Of a stretch of 64,000 bases of DNA, positions 36,981 through 48,920 are shown piece after piece. The notes under the pieces are model-generated. The model searched no databases, was not told the DNA's origin, and was given only the letters and a program-made list of their open reading frames with translations. The translations under genes and the position numbers were made by a program. The DNA comes from Nicotiana tabacum. Its lineage: Eukaryota > Streptophyta > Magnoliopsida > Solanales > Solanaceae. The stretch covers positions 116,744,698 to 116,808,697 of the forward strand of contig NC_134096.1 of assembly GCF_000715075.1 (NCBI RefSeq), in the 5' to 3' direction. Each line of letters opens with the position of its first letter. The first letter of the stretch is position 1.

Positions 36981-37640
36981 CAATATCTCTGTCGGGCGGC
37001 ATGCCCGGAAGATCAACTGGAAACACATCTAGGAAGTCCCTCACTACTGGAACTAACTCAACTGTAGGGGTATCAATACTAACATCTCTCACATAGGCCA
37101 AATACGCATCACACCCCTTCTCAACCATTCGCTGAGCCTTAAGAAATGAAATGACCCTGCGGGGAGTATACTCTAAGGTACCTCTCCACTCTAATCTCGA
37201 CAAACCTGGCATAGCTAGCGTCATGGTCTTAGCATGAGAATCAAGAATAGCATAATGGGGCGACAACCAGTCCATGCCCAAGATAACATCAAAATCTACC
37301 ATACTGAGAAATAACAAATTGGCTCTGGTCTCAAAACCACTAAGAGCAATCAAACACGACCGATATACGTGGTCCACAATGAGAGAATCTCCAACGGGAG
37401 TAGATGCTTAAACAGGGGAACTCAATGAATCCCGAGATATCCCTAAATGTGGAGCAAAATAAGAAGACACATATGAATACGTAGAGCCTGGGTCAAATAA
37501 TACTGATGCATCCCTATGACAGACGGGGACGATACCTGTGATAACTGAATCTGAGGCAACGGCCTCTGAACAGGCTGGAAGGGCATAATACTTGGCCTGG
37601 CATCCCCCTCTAGGGCGACCTCGACCTCCCCGACCTTCAC
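36981..37640 (-). pseudogene. Element 3 aspartic protease
   Basis: The catalytic box LFDPGSTYSYVSS lies near 37450-37500 in one frame, and FDVILGMDWLSPHYAIL follows in the next (37377-36772). A stop or frame change near 37410 separates them. The FPVDLPGMPPDRDIDF linker leads into the reverse transcriptase. The protease cuts the Gag-Pol precursor inside particles. Confidence 0.88.
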
Positions 37641-39011
37641 CTCAAGCTAGCTGAGGAGGTGGGGTAGCAGCTGGTGCTGGAAGAATGGCCGGAGGACCCG
37701 GTGGAGCACGTGGAGGCTGATAAGTTTGTGGAGGTACACCCCTCCTGGTTCTGGGCAATCTCTGACCAGGTGACGAGTGTCATCACACTCAAAACAACCT
37801 CTCGAAGGATTCGGCGGCTGAGACTGACTCGGACCTTGCCTGCTGGACTGGACGGTAATAGCACCTTGAGTAGGAAGCATACTGGATACTGGCGGTGCAT
37901 AATAGGGCTCCTGAGGTCTAGGAGGAGCTGGGACACCACTGGCTACTGGAAGAGCTGAATGAACATTGAGACTCATAAAACCCCCACCATAGAGTGCTGC
38001 TGGTGCACGAGCTCCTGAATAATGACCAGTATCTCGAGACCTCTTGGACTCTCTCTCCTCTTGGTCCCGGGCGAACATGCCCTCCACTCTCCTGGCAATG
38101 CTCACTACCTGCTGATAAGTGATGTCCATCTCCAACTCCCTGGCCATACTGGTCCGAATACTGGGGTGGAGTCCCTCAATGAAGCAATAAACCCTCTCTC
38201 TGACTGTAGCAACCAGTGCCGGTGCATAGCGAGCTAACCCACTGAAATGGACTGCATACTCAGATGCAGTTATAGGACCCTGACGCAATTGCTCGAACTC
38301 TGCGCGCCAAGCATCCCTGAGGCTCTGAGGAACATACTCACGCAAGAACATCTCTGAAAACTGAGTCCAAGTGAGTGAGGCTGCCTTGTCCGGACTACTC
38401 AGCTCATAGGCACGTCACCACTGATATACTGCTTCCCTCAGCTGGAAAGCAGTGAAAGAAACCCCACTTGTCTCCACAATGCCCATAGTGTGGAGAATAC
38501 GATGAAACTCCTCAAGAAAACCCAGAGCATCATCTGAAGCTAATCCGCTAAAAATAGGTGGGTGGTACTTCTTGTACCTCTCAAGTCTGAGCTGCTCTGC
38601 CTCAGAAGCAGCTACCCTGATCTCATGCTAAACTGGAGCCACTGGGGGCATAGGAATATACTCTAGGGCCTGATCAACCTCGACCCTCTGCTCAAGGGTT
38701 CTGGCTGTGATAGTTTGTGCCCCTCCCCCGGCCTGAGATGTAGCGGGAGCTATTGTAAATAGTCCAACCTGTGCCAGAGTGCTGAACATGCTCAAGAACT
38801 GAGCTAAAGTCTCCTGGAGGGCTGGAGTAGCAATAGGGATCTCTGGCACTGGCCCTCCAACTGGAGCAGCTGGGGGCTCCACTGACGTAGCTCTCGCAGG
38901 TGCTCGTGCTACACCGCGTGGTTGTCCTCTACCCCGACCCTGGCCTCTGGCAGCTCTGGCAAGGGGCTCGGGTGCCTGATCGTCGGTCCTCCCATTGTGG
39001 GTCTTCACCAT
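37641..39011 (-). pseudogene. Element 3 gag
   Basis: One frame from ATG at 39011 down to about 37647. It has a basic, Arg/Gly-rich start (ARGQGRGRGQPRG), the retrotransposon Gag core (FLREYVPQSLRDAWRAEFEQ, FIEGLHPSIR) and a zinc knuckle CFECDDTRHLVRDC of CX2CX4HX4C type. Two in-frame stops break it: TAG at 38630-38628 and TGA at 38417-38415. A frameshift follows the knuckle. Gag forms the particle and the knuckle binds the RNA. Confidence 0.9.
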
Positions 39012-39200
39012 TTGTGAGAAAGAATAGAATAGAATCTTAGAATTTTTTTGGTGTCAATAACTCACACGACAAGGAAATCAAAGAAATATGATTGTTCTTA
39101 ACAGTTATATAGCTTCCTGAAGATAAGTACGGATGTCTCCGCACCGATTCGCGAGACTCAAATAAACCGGCTTGTGACTCGCGACTCCTATGAACCTAGT

Positions 39201-39212
39201 GCTCTGATACCA
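39201..39212 (-). other. Element 3 primer-binding site (initiator Met tRNA)
   Basis: GCTCTGATACCA on the + strand is TGGTATCAGAGC on the coding strand, the standard plant initiator-Met tRNA site, three bases from the 5' LTR. Confidence 0.9.
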
Positions 39213-39215
39213 ACT

Positions 39216-41893
39216 TGTCACGACCCAAATTATTCATCCGTAAGGGGTCGTGATGGCACCTAGTCTTTTCGACTAGGTAAGCCTAATATTTCGAAAAATA
39301 TAAAGAAAACACAACATTTTAGAGATAAACAACATATTATAAATAGCCAAGAGTAGCACCACTCGGCATATACAAAATAGTTTTTCCAAGACCCGGAATA
39401 TCACTAAGTCACAAGCTGCTATAATCTATGTAGCTCTATACAAAAGTCTGAAGATAATAAGGAAAGTCTCTAGACGAGGGAGTAGAAGGGGACTCCGAAG
39501 ATCTGCGGACGCAAGTAGATGTACCTTGAAGTCTCCTGAAATGAGCAGTGCGCACTAACCCCAAGGCTGATAGCTCGTACCTGGATCTACACACGAAAAC
39601 ATGTGCAGGGAAGGGCATGAGTACACTACAATGATACCCAGTAAGTGCCAAGCCTAACCTCGATCGAGTAGTGACGAGGTCAGGTCAAGGCCCTACCGGA
39701 GTAAATATAAAAAATTAAACAGTAAAAGATATAAGTAGAATTTACGCTAACACAGTTAAAGAAATTCTCAAAAATTTAACAGTTAAGGGAGCCCTAGGCT
39801 CAAAACAAGGTAAACACAGTGGGAAATCTCTCGGGATACCGTCCCGTAGTTTTAAATGAATATGCAGTACAGGGGGATCTCCCGAAATACGTCCGTAGTC
39901 CCAAAGTAAATATGCAGTGCTGGGGGATCTCCCGATATACGTCCGTAGTCCCAAAGTAAATATGCAGTACAGGGGGATCTCCCGAAATACGTCTGTAGTC
40001 CCAAAGTAAATATGGAGTGCTGGGGGATCTCCCGGAATACGTCCGTAGTCCCAAAGTAAATATGCAACGCAAGATGAAATGACAGGTAGGACATCGAGTT
40101 ATACAGTTTATACTGGACACAGATAAGGCAAATAAGGACTTAGCTAAACATGACGCACATAATGTCAATTAGGCAGTTAAAACACGTAAGCATGCTTTTC
40201 TAGTCTAAACTACACAATTAAACATATTAGTACAACTTAATAAGAGAAGAAATTTATGATTTAAAAAGGTTAAACATGATTTTTGAAATAATAGCCCGTG
40301 TACGTACTCGTCACCTCACGTATAAGGCGCCCACACACCAAATAATATCAAGATATCCTAAGGGGGAAGTCCCCAACACAAGGTTAGGCAAGCCACTTAC
40401 CTCGAACCGCTCAAATTAACTTGATATCACATTCTTTCCACGAGTATCCGACTCCAAATGGCCCGAATCTATTCAAAACAGTACAATACCATCAATAAGC
40501 GCTAATGGAATGAATCCCACAAGAAAAACTATAAAATTAGGCCAACACTTGAAATTGGCTCAAACCCGGCCCCCGATCCTACGTCTCGAAACAAGACAAA
40601 ATTCACGAAACTAGAAAGCTCATTCACTCACGAGTCTAACCATATCATATTTACTAAAATTCGACACCAAATGGTCATCCAATCAACAATTCAAACTTCC
40701 AAATCCCTAGCCTCCAACTTCCAATTTCTACCTTAAATACACATTAACTAGGTGGAAAAATACATGGCAAGGCAAGATTATTGACCAAAAATAAGCACAA
40801 GGAACATACCTCAAGAAATGCCTCGAAAATGCTCTCAAAAGTCGCCCTAGCCCGAGTTTGCAAAGCCAAAAATGACAAAACTCGCGAAGCCCTTCGGTTT
40901 TAATCACTGCCCAGGTATTTCCGCACCTGCGAAACCTAGGCTCGCACCTGCGGGTGCGTTTGTGCATAAAACGTGCGCATATGCGCAACTCACTTGCCCT
41001 CTCTGCCTTCGCACATGCGACGAAAGGGCCGCACCTGCGCGCGCGCGCCTGCGGACATCCCTTCCGCTTTTGCGCATCTTGCGCATTTGCAGGCATCGCA
41101 GATGCAGAACTTCTTCGCACCTACGACCCCAGGCCAACTCTCGATTTTCTTGCTTCTGCGCCTGCAAGTCTCACTTCTGCGAGGCCGCACCTACAGACTC
41201 CCTACCGCAGGTGCGAAAACACCAGAACCAGCAAAATCAGAAATTCCTCTAAGTCCAAGCTTTCACCCGTTAAGCATTCGAAACACACCCGAGGCCCCCG
41301 GGACCTCTACCAAACATACCAACCAATCCTAGAACACCATACGAACTTATTCGAGCTCTCAAATCCCATCAAACAACGCTAAAATCACGAATCACCCTCC
41401 AATTCAAACTTAAAGAACTTGAAACTTCAAAATTCTACAACCGATGTCGAAACCTATCAAATCACGTCCGATTGACCTCAAATTTTTCGCACAAGTCATA
41501 ATCAACATTATGGACCTACTCCAACTTTCGGAATCGGAAAATGACCCCGATATCAAAAATTCCACTACCGGCCCAAAACTCCAAAAATTCGACTTTCGCC
41601 ATTTCAAGCCTAAATGAGCTACGAACCTCCAAAACATAATCCGGACATGCTCCTAAACCCAAAATCACCTAACGGAACTGACAGAATTCCATTCCGAAGT
41701 CGTCTTCATATAGTTCCGACTACGGTCCAAAACCTAAGGCTTAAGCTCTCATTTAGGGACTAAGTATCCCAAAATACTCCGAAAGTCAAAACCAATCATC
41801 CCGGCAAGTCACAATAGCAGAAAAATATTTGGGAAAAATAGGTAATAAGGGATCAGGGCTATTACTCTCAAAACGACCGGCCGAGTCGTTATA
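39216..41893 (-). repeat. Element 3, 5' LTR (right)
   Basis: 2,678 bp and very similar to the left LTR. It has four copies of the 50-bp unit (39867-40066), donor-like sites at 40395-40401 and 40804-40810 (ACATACC, one change), and a CpG block at 40915-41220. It ends GAGTCGTTATA. Confidence 0.93.
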
Positions 41894-42584
41894 GTATCAC
41901 ATCCCCGTTCCTCCATTTACTGCTCAATTTATGCCTTACAGTTGATTTATGACTTATTGGGTTAGTTGGTTCGAATCGGGAAGGATTTCAGAGTGAAATG
42001 AGACACTTAGTCTCATAATTAAAAACATAAGTTGAAAAAGTAGACCGGATATTCACTTATATGTAAACGACCTCGGAATTTAATTCTGGTGATTCCAGTA
42101 GCTCTGTATGGTGATTTTGGACTTAGGAGCGTGTCCGAAAAATTATTTGGAGGTCCGTAGTAGAATTAGGCTTGAAATGCCGAAAGTTGAATTTTTGGGA
42201 AGTTTGACCGGGGAGTTGACTTTTTGATATCGTGGTCGGAATTCGATTCTGGAAATTTTAATAGGTCCGTTATGTCAATTATGATTTGTGTGCAAAATTT
42301 AAAGTCATTCCGGATTGATTTGATGTGTTTCGGCACAAGATATAGAATTTGAAAGTTTAAAATTCATAGATTTTGATTTGAGGTGCAATTCATCGTTTTG
42401 ATGTTGTTTGAGATGATTTGAGGATTCGACTAAGTTTGTATGATATTTTAGGACCTGTTGGTGTATTTGGTTGAGGTCCCGGGGGCCTCGGGTAAGTTTC
42501 AGATGGTTAACGGGCTGGATTTTGGACTTGGAACTCTGCTGGAATTTTTCTGATGCACCATCTCGTTTCCTTCATCGTGTTTGC

Positions 42585-42955
42585 GAGCGGAGCCTCGCGT
42601 TCGCGAAGAGGAACTAAGAGGCTAGAAATATTTTCTCTTCGCGTTCACGAAGGGTGGACTGGGTGTGCATCGTGAACGCAAGAGGTGTTACACGTTCGCG
42701 AAAAAGAGAGGAAACAACTGAGGACCCCAGGCAATTGGTCTACGCGTTCGTGTAGGGGGTGTCGAGTTCGCATAGTGAGGAGGAACGAAGCATCGCGTTC
42801 GTGATTGGTTGAACACGTTCGCGTAAAAAGGCATTGAGGCAGAGGCACTTTGTGCTTCGCGAACATGAGGGTGATATCGCGTTCGCGAAGGAGGAATTTG
42901 GACGGGAACTATTTTGTGCTTCGCGAACGTGAGGCATTGACCGCGTTCGCTAAGA
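42585..42955. repeat. CpG-rich block of CGTTCGCGAA words (solo LTR)
   Basis: More than ten CGTTCGCGAA, CGCGAACG and GCGTTCGCGAAG words in both orientations. Donor-like GGTAAGT at 42991-42997 and GGTAACT at 43411-43417 follow. A short G-box array (GCACGTGAGTTGTCCGTGCAG) lies at 43935-44005. Confidence 0.8.
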
Positions 42956-44170
42956 AGAAAAGCCTGAGTAGTGAGTTTAAGTTCTAACGGGGTAAGTGTT
43001 CTTAACTCAATATTGGTTAAATTACCCGAATCCATGGTTGTTTTTAACATTTAATTGGTGAATTGAGTTAAAAAATTGTGAAAACCCTCTTGGTTTAATT
43101 TGGAGATTTGAGGGTCGAGTTGATGTCAGATTTGAGTAAAATTTATATGGTTGGACTCGTGGTTGAATGGGTGTTCATATTTTATAACTTTTGTCGGGTT
43201 CCGATACGTGGGCCCCACGGGCGATTTTTGAGTGTAATTTCGGATTTTGTGAAAATTTTAGTATTTTGATATGGAATAAATTTCTATAATTTGGGTTGAC
43301 TGAATCAAATTAATTGTGACTAGATTCGAGCCGTTCGGAAGTTGTTACGCGCAGAATGGAATTTCTGGAGCATTGTTTAGCTTGCTCGACATTGGATTCG
43401 GCTTGTTCGAGGTAACTAACTCTTCTAATCTTGGAACTGAGGGTATGAACCCTGAATATATGCATTATGTGAATTGTTGGGAGGTGACGCACATGCTAGG
43501 TGACGGGCGTGTGGGCGTGCACCATGGAAATTGTGAAGCAATTGTTTCCGTGGAATTTTATAGTCAAATAATCTTGGCATTTTCGATGTAGTTTTATGTG
43601 CTAAAGAAATTGAGTTGAGAATCATATTAAAAATTATGTTGAGGCTATATGCCAGTATTATTGGGACCCACAAAGGTCATATTACTGTGAATTATTTGTT
43701 TTAAATTGAAAATTCATACTCAGTCATATTCATGTCATTACATATCATATCTCAGTCTCTGTTGTTATTTATTAATACTTCATATCATCATTTTCGGGTT
43801 ATTTTATGACATTGTGATCCCATGAGAGAGAGAGACTAGAGAGATTGATGACTGAGTAAGGCCGAGGGCCTGATTGTAAGGATTATTATGTGGATCGGGG
43901 CTGCCCGCCTGCAGCAAGCCATATAGGCTTTATTATAGCATGTGAGTTGTCCGTGCAGATACAGATATTGATACTATAGCACGTGAGTTGTCCGTGCAGA
44001 TTACAGCGCTTGGGCTGAAGGAGCCCCTCCGGAGTCTGTACATACCCCCAATGAGGGTAGGTACCTACTGAGTGCGAGTGCCGAGCGATTGGGAGGACTG
44101 AGTGATTGGGAGGACTGAGTGACTGTGAGGACTGAGTGAGTGGGAGGACTGAGTGAAATGATACTCTGAG

Positions 44171-46880
44171 TGTCACGACACAATTTCAGCTATAGGCAGT
44201 AAGGGCGCCCAACACTATAGCTAGGCAAGCCAACAAATAAATTAAACATATATCAATTATTTTCAGAATAATTTTCTAAGTAATTTTATTATTTTTCTAG
44301 CAATATTAAAGAAATTAGAAATAAAATACTGATTAACTTAATACCAAGAAAATTATACAATTTTAAATTCCATTAATATGTGTGTCAAGACCTGGTGTCA
44401 CAAGTGTATGAGCATCTAGTAGATTATACAAAACCCCAAATATTGTCTGAAATAAAAATAGACAAAATAAAAATACAAGGAGAGGTACTGGTAACTACAG
44501 AACGGCCCAACAAGGCAACTCACCACTACGCCTCTGGATAACGTAGATGTATGATGATAGGTCCTCCACTTGTACCTACCTCAGATCCTGCACAAAAAGT
44601 GCAGCAAGTGTAGCATGAGTACGTAAACAACGTGTACCTAGTAAGTATCAAGCCTAATCTCGAAATGGTTGAGACGAGATGGCCGACTTTGACACTCACT
44701 AAGAGTCAGTAATAATAAATAAAATAAAAATAGCAATATCTAGATCAACATGATTTATAGAATTTACAATGATTTTTTTTAACCAGCAGAAATAATTAAA
44801 TTCCTTCAGATGCAACAATTCTCAATATATTAATTAGCCTCATTTACAGGAATAACAATAATTCCTTAACAAACAGAGATAATTAATTCTTTAAATTTTA
44901 AAGATTTTCAATTTATCAATTAGCTTCACAAGCTGCAATAACTATCAAAGTATCGTGTTATTATTATTATTAGGCACGTTTTTTGCCGAGGTCGTTCGGC
45001 CCAATCCAGAATGTCGTGTACACTGCCGAGGGACGTGCGGCACGATCCATAGATGTATCTATCATGCCGAGGCGTTCGGCCCGCTCCACAAGAAAGGATG
45101 ACATTTTCTTATGTACCTCCGGAATAAGAATATTTATTATAAGATAAATTCGGGAGGATGGACAATTTGTTTTAACAATTAATTAATTTAAACAGAAAAT
45201 TAAGCATATGAGATATAAATATATATCAAATAATTTTAATTAAGTAAAGAATACAACTTGCACAAGTAATTCATGCTTTTGAGTCCTAAACTACTCGGAC
45301 TTTAGTATTAATAGTAGCTACGCACGGACTCTCGTCATTTCGTGCGTATGTAGCACCCACAATTAGCAACAATTATTACTTTAATTACCTATAGAGTAAT
45401 TTTTCTCTCACAAGATTAGACAAGAGACTTACCTTGTCTCAAAGTCCACTTTATGATTACCACGTCACGTTAATTTCTTAATTCGATGTCGAAAACTCCA
45501 AAGCTATCCAAATATTATACAAAATAATTAATACATGTTCAATAATTAGAATTTAGTCTATTAATTAAATAACCCTAATCAAAATAGTAAAATTTCTAAA
45601 ATTTACCCCGGGCCCACGTACCCGGATTCTGGAACTGTTTGGATGAAAATGTTACCCATAATCTCAAGAACTCAAATATATAATTTCTATCCAATTCCAT
45701 AAATATTTTCGTAGTTAATATCTCATTTTTATAAAAATCTAGATTTTTCATCTAAACCTTTGATTTCTAAGATTTACTAGTTATAATCTACCAATAATCT
45801 ATGTATTTAACTCAAGGTGTGTTGAATTAACTTACCTCCAAGTTGTTAGTTGAACTCCCCTCTCAAAAGCTCTGAAATCGCCCGAAAATGGGGAAAAATG
45901 GTTGATTCCTGTTCTTTTAAGCTTTCTTCCAAACATGCCTTTCGCACCTGCGGAGGTGGGAACGCACCTGCGACTTCGCACCTGCAGAAAAGCCTCGCAG
46001 GTGCGAGTTCCACTCGCCTAACCAATCCTCGCATCTGCGCGTTCGCAGGTACGCCAAAGTTCCGCACCTGCGATGGCAGGCATTCCCTCCTCCTTCCGCT
46101 TCTGGGCATAAACGTCACATCTGCGATGGTCGCATTTGCGACTGTCCAAGCGCAGGTGCGATCGTACCAGAAGCAGAAAGCTTTAGTTCTTCCTCCAAAT
46201 TTCAAAATTGGTCCGAGCCTCGTCCGGTAACATTCAAGGCCCCCGGGGCCCCGCCCGAACATACCAACAGGTTTGAAATCATAAAACGGACTCGCTCGAA
46301 CTCTCGGAACGTGTAAAACAACATTAAATCTAAGAATCATACTCCAAACCAAATTGATTAAACTTAGAAATTTCAAGTTCTTCAATTTACTTCCAATGCG
46401 CCGAAACGTACTTAAACTACCCGGAATGACACGAAATTTTGCGTGCAAGTTTTAATCACTATACGAAACTATTCTCAAACTCGAAATTCCAAACGGACTT
46501 CAATTACTCAAAAACCTACTCCAAACTAAATTTAAAGAACTTTAAACCTTCAAATAGTTAATTTTTACTATTAAGCGCCAAAACGGTCCCGGGTTATCCA
46601 AAACTTGATTCGAACATACGCCCAAGTCCGAAATCATCATACAAACCTATTGGAACCATCAAATTCCGATTCCGAAGTCGTTTTCTCAAAATGTTGACCG
46701 AAGTCAAACTTGGCTTTTTAAGGCTAACTTAAGGAACCAAGTGTTCCGATTTCAACCCAAACACTTCTAAACTCCGAACCAACCATCCCCACAAGTCATA
46801 AATCATTAAAAGCACATACATGAAGTTTTATTTTAGGGAATGGGGTTCTAAAAGTTAAAATGACCGGTTGGGTCATTACA
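44171..46880 (-). mobile_element. Solo LTR (minus) nested in the outer solo LTR
   Basis: 2,710 bp from TGTCACGACAC to GGGTCATTACA. A perfect 5-bp TSD, CTGAG, lies at 44166-44170 and 46881-46885. It carries three GCCGAGG-CGTTCGGCCC-type tandem units (44985-45090), donor-like ACTTACC at 45427-45433 and 45830-45836, and a CpG block of GCACCTGCG words (45940-46165). No internal region. Confidence 0.92.
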
Positions 46881-47736
46881 CTGAGAGTATGCATATGATT
46901 TTATCACTAAGTTGCATCGCATTGACATGCACACATGACATACATGCATAAAGATATATTTTTCACATGTTGTACAGTATCACATCATTCATGATTTCTC
47001 ACACATGTTGACAGATGGGCATAGTGATGCATTTATTTTTACACGGGTTATCTCGAAAGAAAATGAAACATCTCATTTATTATTGAAAGGATTTTGGGAA
47101 AATTATTGTTTTCAAACTTATTCATATTTTTGACAGTTTCGGTAAACGATTTGGGTTTTCACTGATGTACTTGAAAGAAGGAACTATTTTTAGAAATCAT
47201 GATTTAGCTGAGCATTTTATCTCTGAGTTACTTCTTGTATTATTTGCTTTATGTTGTTATGGACTGTTGTGGACTATTGGTTTTGGACCCGACCTTGGTA
47301 AAATCTCGTCACTACTTTCAACCTAAGGTTAGGTTTGTTACTTATTGAGTACATGTGGTCGGTTGTACTCATACTACACTTCAGCACCTTGCATGCAGAT
47401 GTTGGCTGATGATGTTACTGTGTTCGATGGGAGCTGGATCTGAAGATGTACCTGCATTCCGGTTGTAGCTGCCTCTTGTTCATGGTAGCCTCAGATTTAA
47501 AACAATCTGTTCAGGTACATTTCGAACAGATGATGTATTATTTCATACCAATTTTATAAATTCTATTCTTAGAACCTCATGATTTGTACTACCAATTCTT
47601 GGGGAATGTATAAGGTTAAGATAATTATTTGCTTAAATTGCTTTATTAATTGTTATTAAAATTGGTTAATGGTTAAGTGGCTTACCTAGCGGGTGTGTTA
47701 GGTGCCATCACGACTAGTCGGATTTTGGGTCGTGAT

Positions 47737-48600
47737 ATTATTCCCCCTGAGTTTGACGTGCAACAACTGAACTATGAAGTTTGAAACATCTTGGCAATAT
47801 GATTCTCTAACAAGGAAGAACCTTTACGGTGCAAGTTTAAAACATCTTGGCAATATGATTCTCTAACAAGGAAGAAGCTTTTAAAGGACCTTCCATGGAA
47901 AAACCAAATTATGCCCTAAACAAACTCCTTCTTTAACTTAAAACCTGTTTTTTTTTTTTTTTATAGTTCAAGTAAGGAAAAATCTATACAAGGTAAAGTT
48001 TAATTAATTATAAAGTCTTAAATATTAGGATATCATATTTAGTTCAAATATAAAAGATTTTAATAACTAAAATTTTATTTTTCCTTTTTAGTAATTTAAT
48101 TTACTATAAGAATTAGTGTTAATATTCATTTTTACTGTCTCAAAAGATATTTATTTTAGGTCTTTTAGACTTTTTCATTGATGTGCAATTAGTTTTCTTA
48201 AAATCTAATATAATATTATCCTCGGCAGTTCTGTATTTTCAAGATTTAGTGTCATTATATATGTTTATGGCAATTTGTATTATTCAAAGTTAGTGTCAGA
48301 TTTTAGCTTAGGTTACACAATGATTACTTATTAGTCTTTGTTCTAATTCAAATTTAAATTAAACGTATATACACGGGAATAAGAAATTGTTATATAGTTT
48401 GAATAAATAATTAAACTATGTAGGGTATAATATTAATTGATTTTAAGTACTATATTTTATGTACTCTTACATAGTTTAATTAAGGAATATAGACTATTTT
48501 ATTTTATCAAATGACTATTTTATTCAGCGCGAACTTTATTTTTAAAGGGCAAAAAAGACGAACGACATTTTGCTAAGGGGCTACGTGCTTTTAATATAGA
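47737..48600 (-). mobile_element. Helitron B, 5' end segment
   Basis: The 5' terminus on the minus strand is TCTATATTAAAAGCACG from 48600, matching the ends near 30365 and 63301. It lies directly against the CTAG end of Helitron C. The 3' end is not identified; it may lie left of the solo LTR. A 56-bp direct tandem duplication (GTTTGAAACATCTTGGCAAT, about 47779-47834 and 47835-47878) is present. No gene was recognised. Confidence 0.6.
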
Positions 48601-48920
48601 CTAGTATCTATGAACGTGCGTTGCACGTTAATAATGACACGTGATGATTTAAACATTTATTTATGTGAAAGAACAATAAAATTTAATTAATGAGAGAAAT
48701 TTTATGTATAATAATACAACAATCATCAAAATGCCAAAAAATATTATTACATTAGAATAATACATGAATTTAAAATAAAAGGACATCATCAAAACTTACA
48801 CAAATGATCAATTTTGTCATGTTAGTTAGATAATTATATACTATAGTTTAAAAGTATTTATTGTGATGGTATCTTAACGAATACTTTTTTGTGGACAATA
48901 TTTTGTGTGTGTATGTTTCC

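Larger units (their letters stand above)
31370..41893 (-). mobile_element. Gypsy chromovirus (element 3), complete but decayed
   Basis: 10,524 bp with LTRs at 31370-34126 and 39216-41893 and a perfect TSD GTATC at 31365-31369 and 41894-41898. The minus strand order is gag, protease, reverse transcriptase, RNase H, integrase, chromodomain, which is the Ty3/Gypsy order; the WRG...TWE segment after integrase marks a chromovirus (probably Tekay/Del group, inferred). In-frame stops and frameshifts make it non-functional. Confidence 0.95.
31339..47736 (+). mobile_element. Solo LTR (+), split by two later LTR insertions
   Basis: The LTR pieces are 31339-31369, 41899-44170 and 46886-47736. It starts TGTAACGACCC and ends GGGTCGTGATA. 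Flanks TTAGT (31334-31338) and TTATT (47737-47741) match at 4/5. No PBS follows the right end, so it is a solo LTR left by recombination. It is related to the element 2 LTR, for example GGGCGTGTGGGCGTGCA at 43505 and CTTACTCAGTACAT-like text near 47340. Confidence 0.85.
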
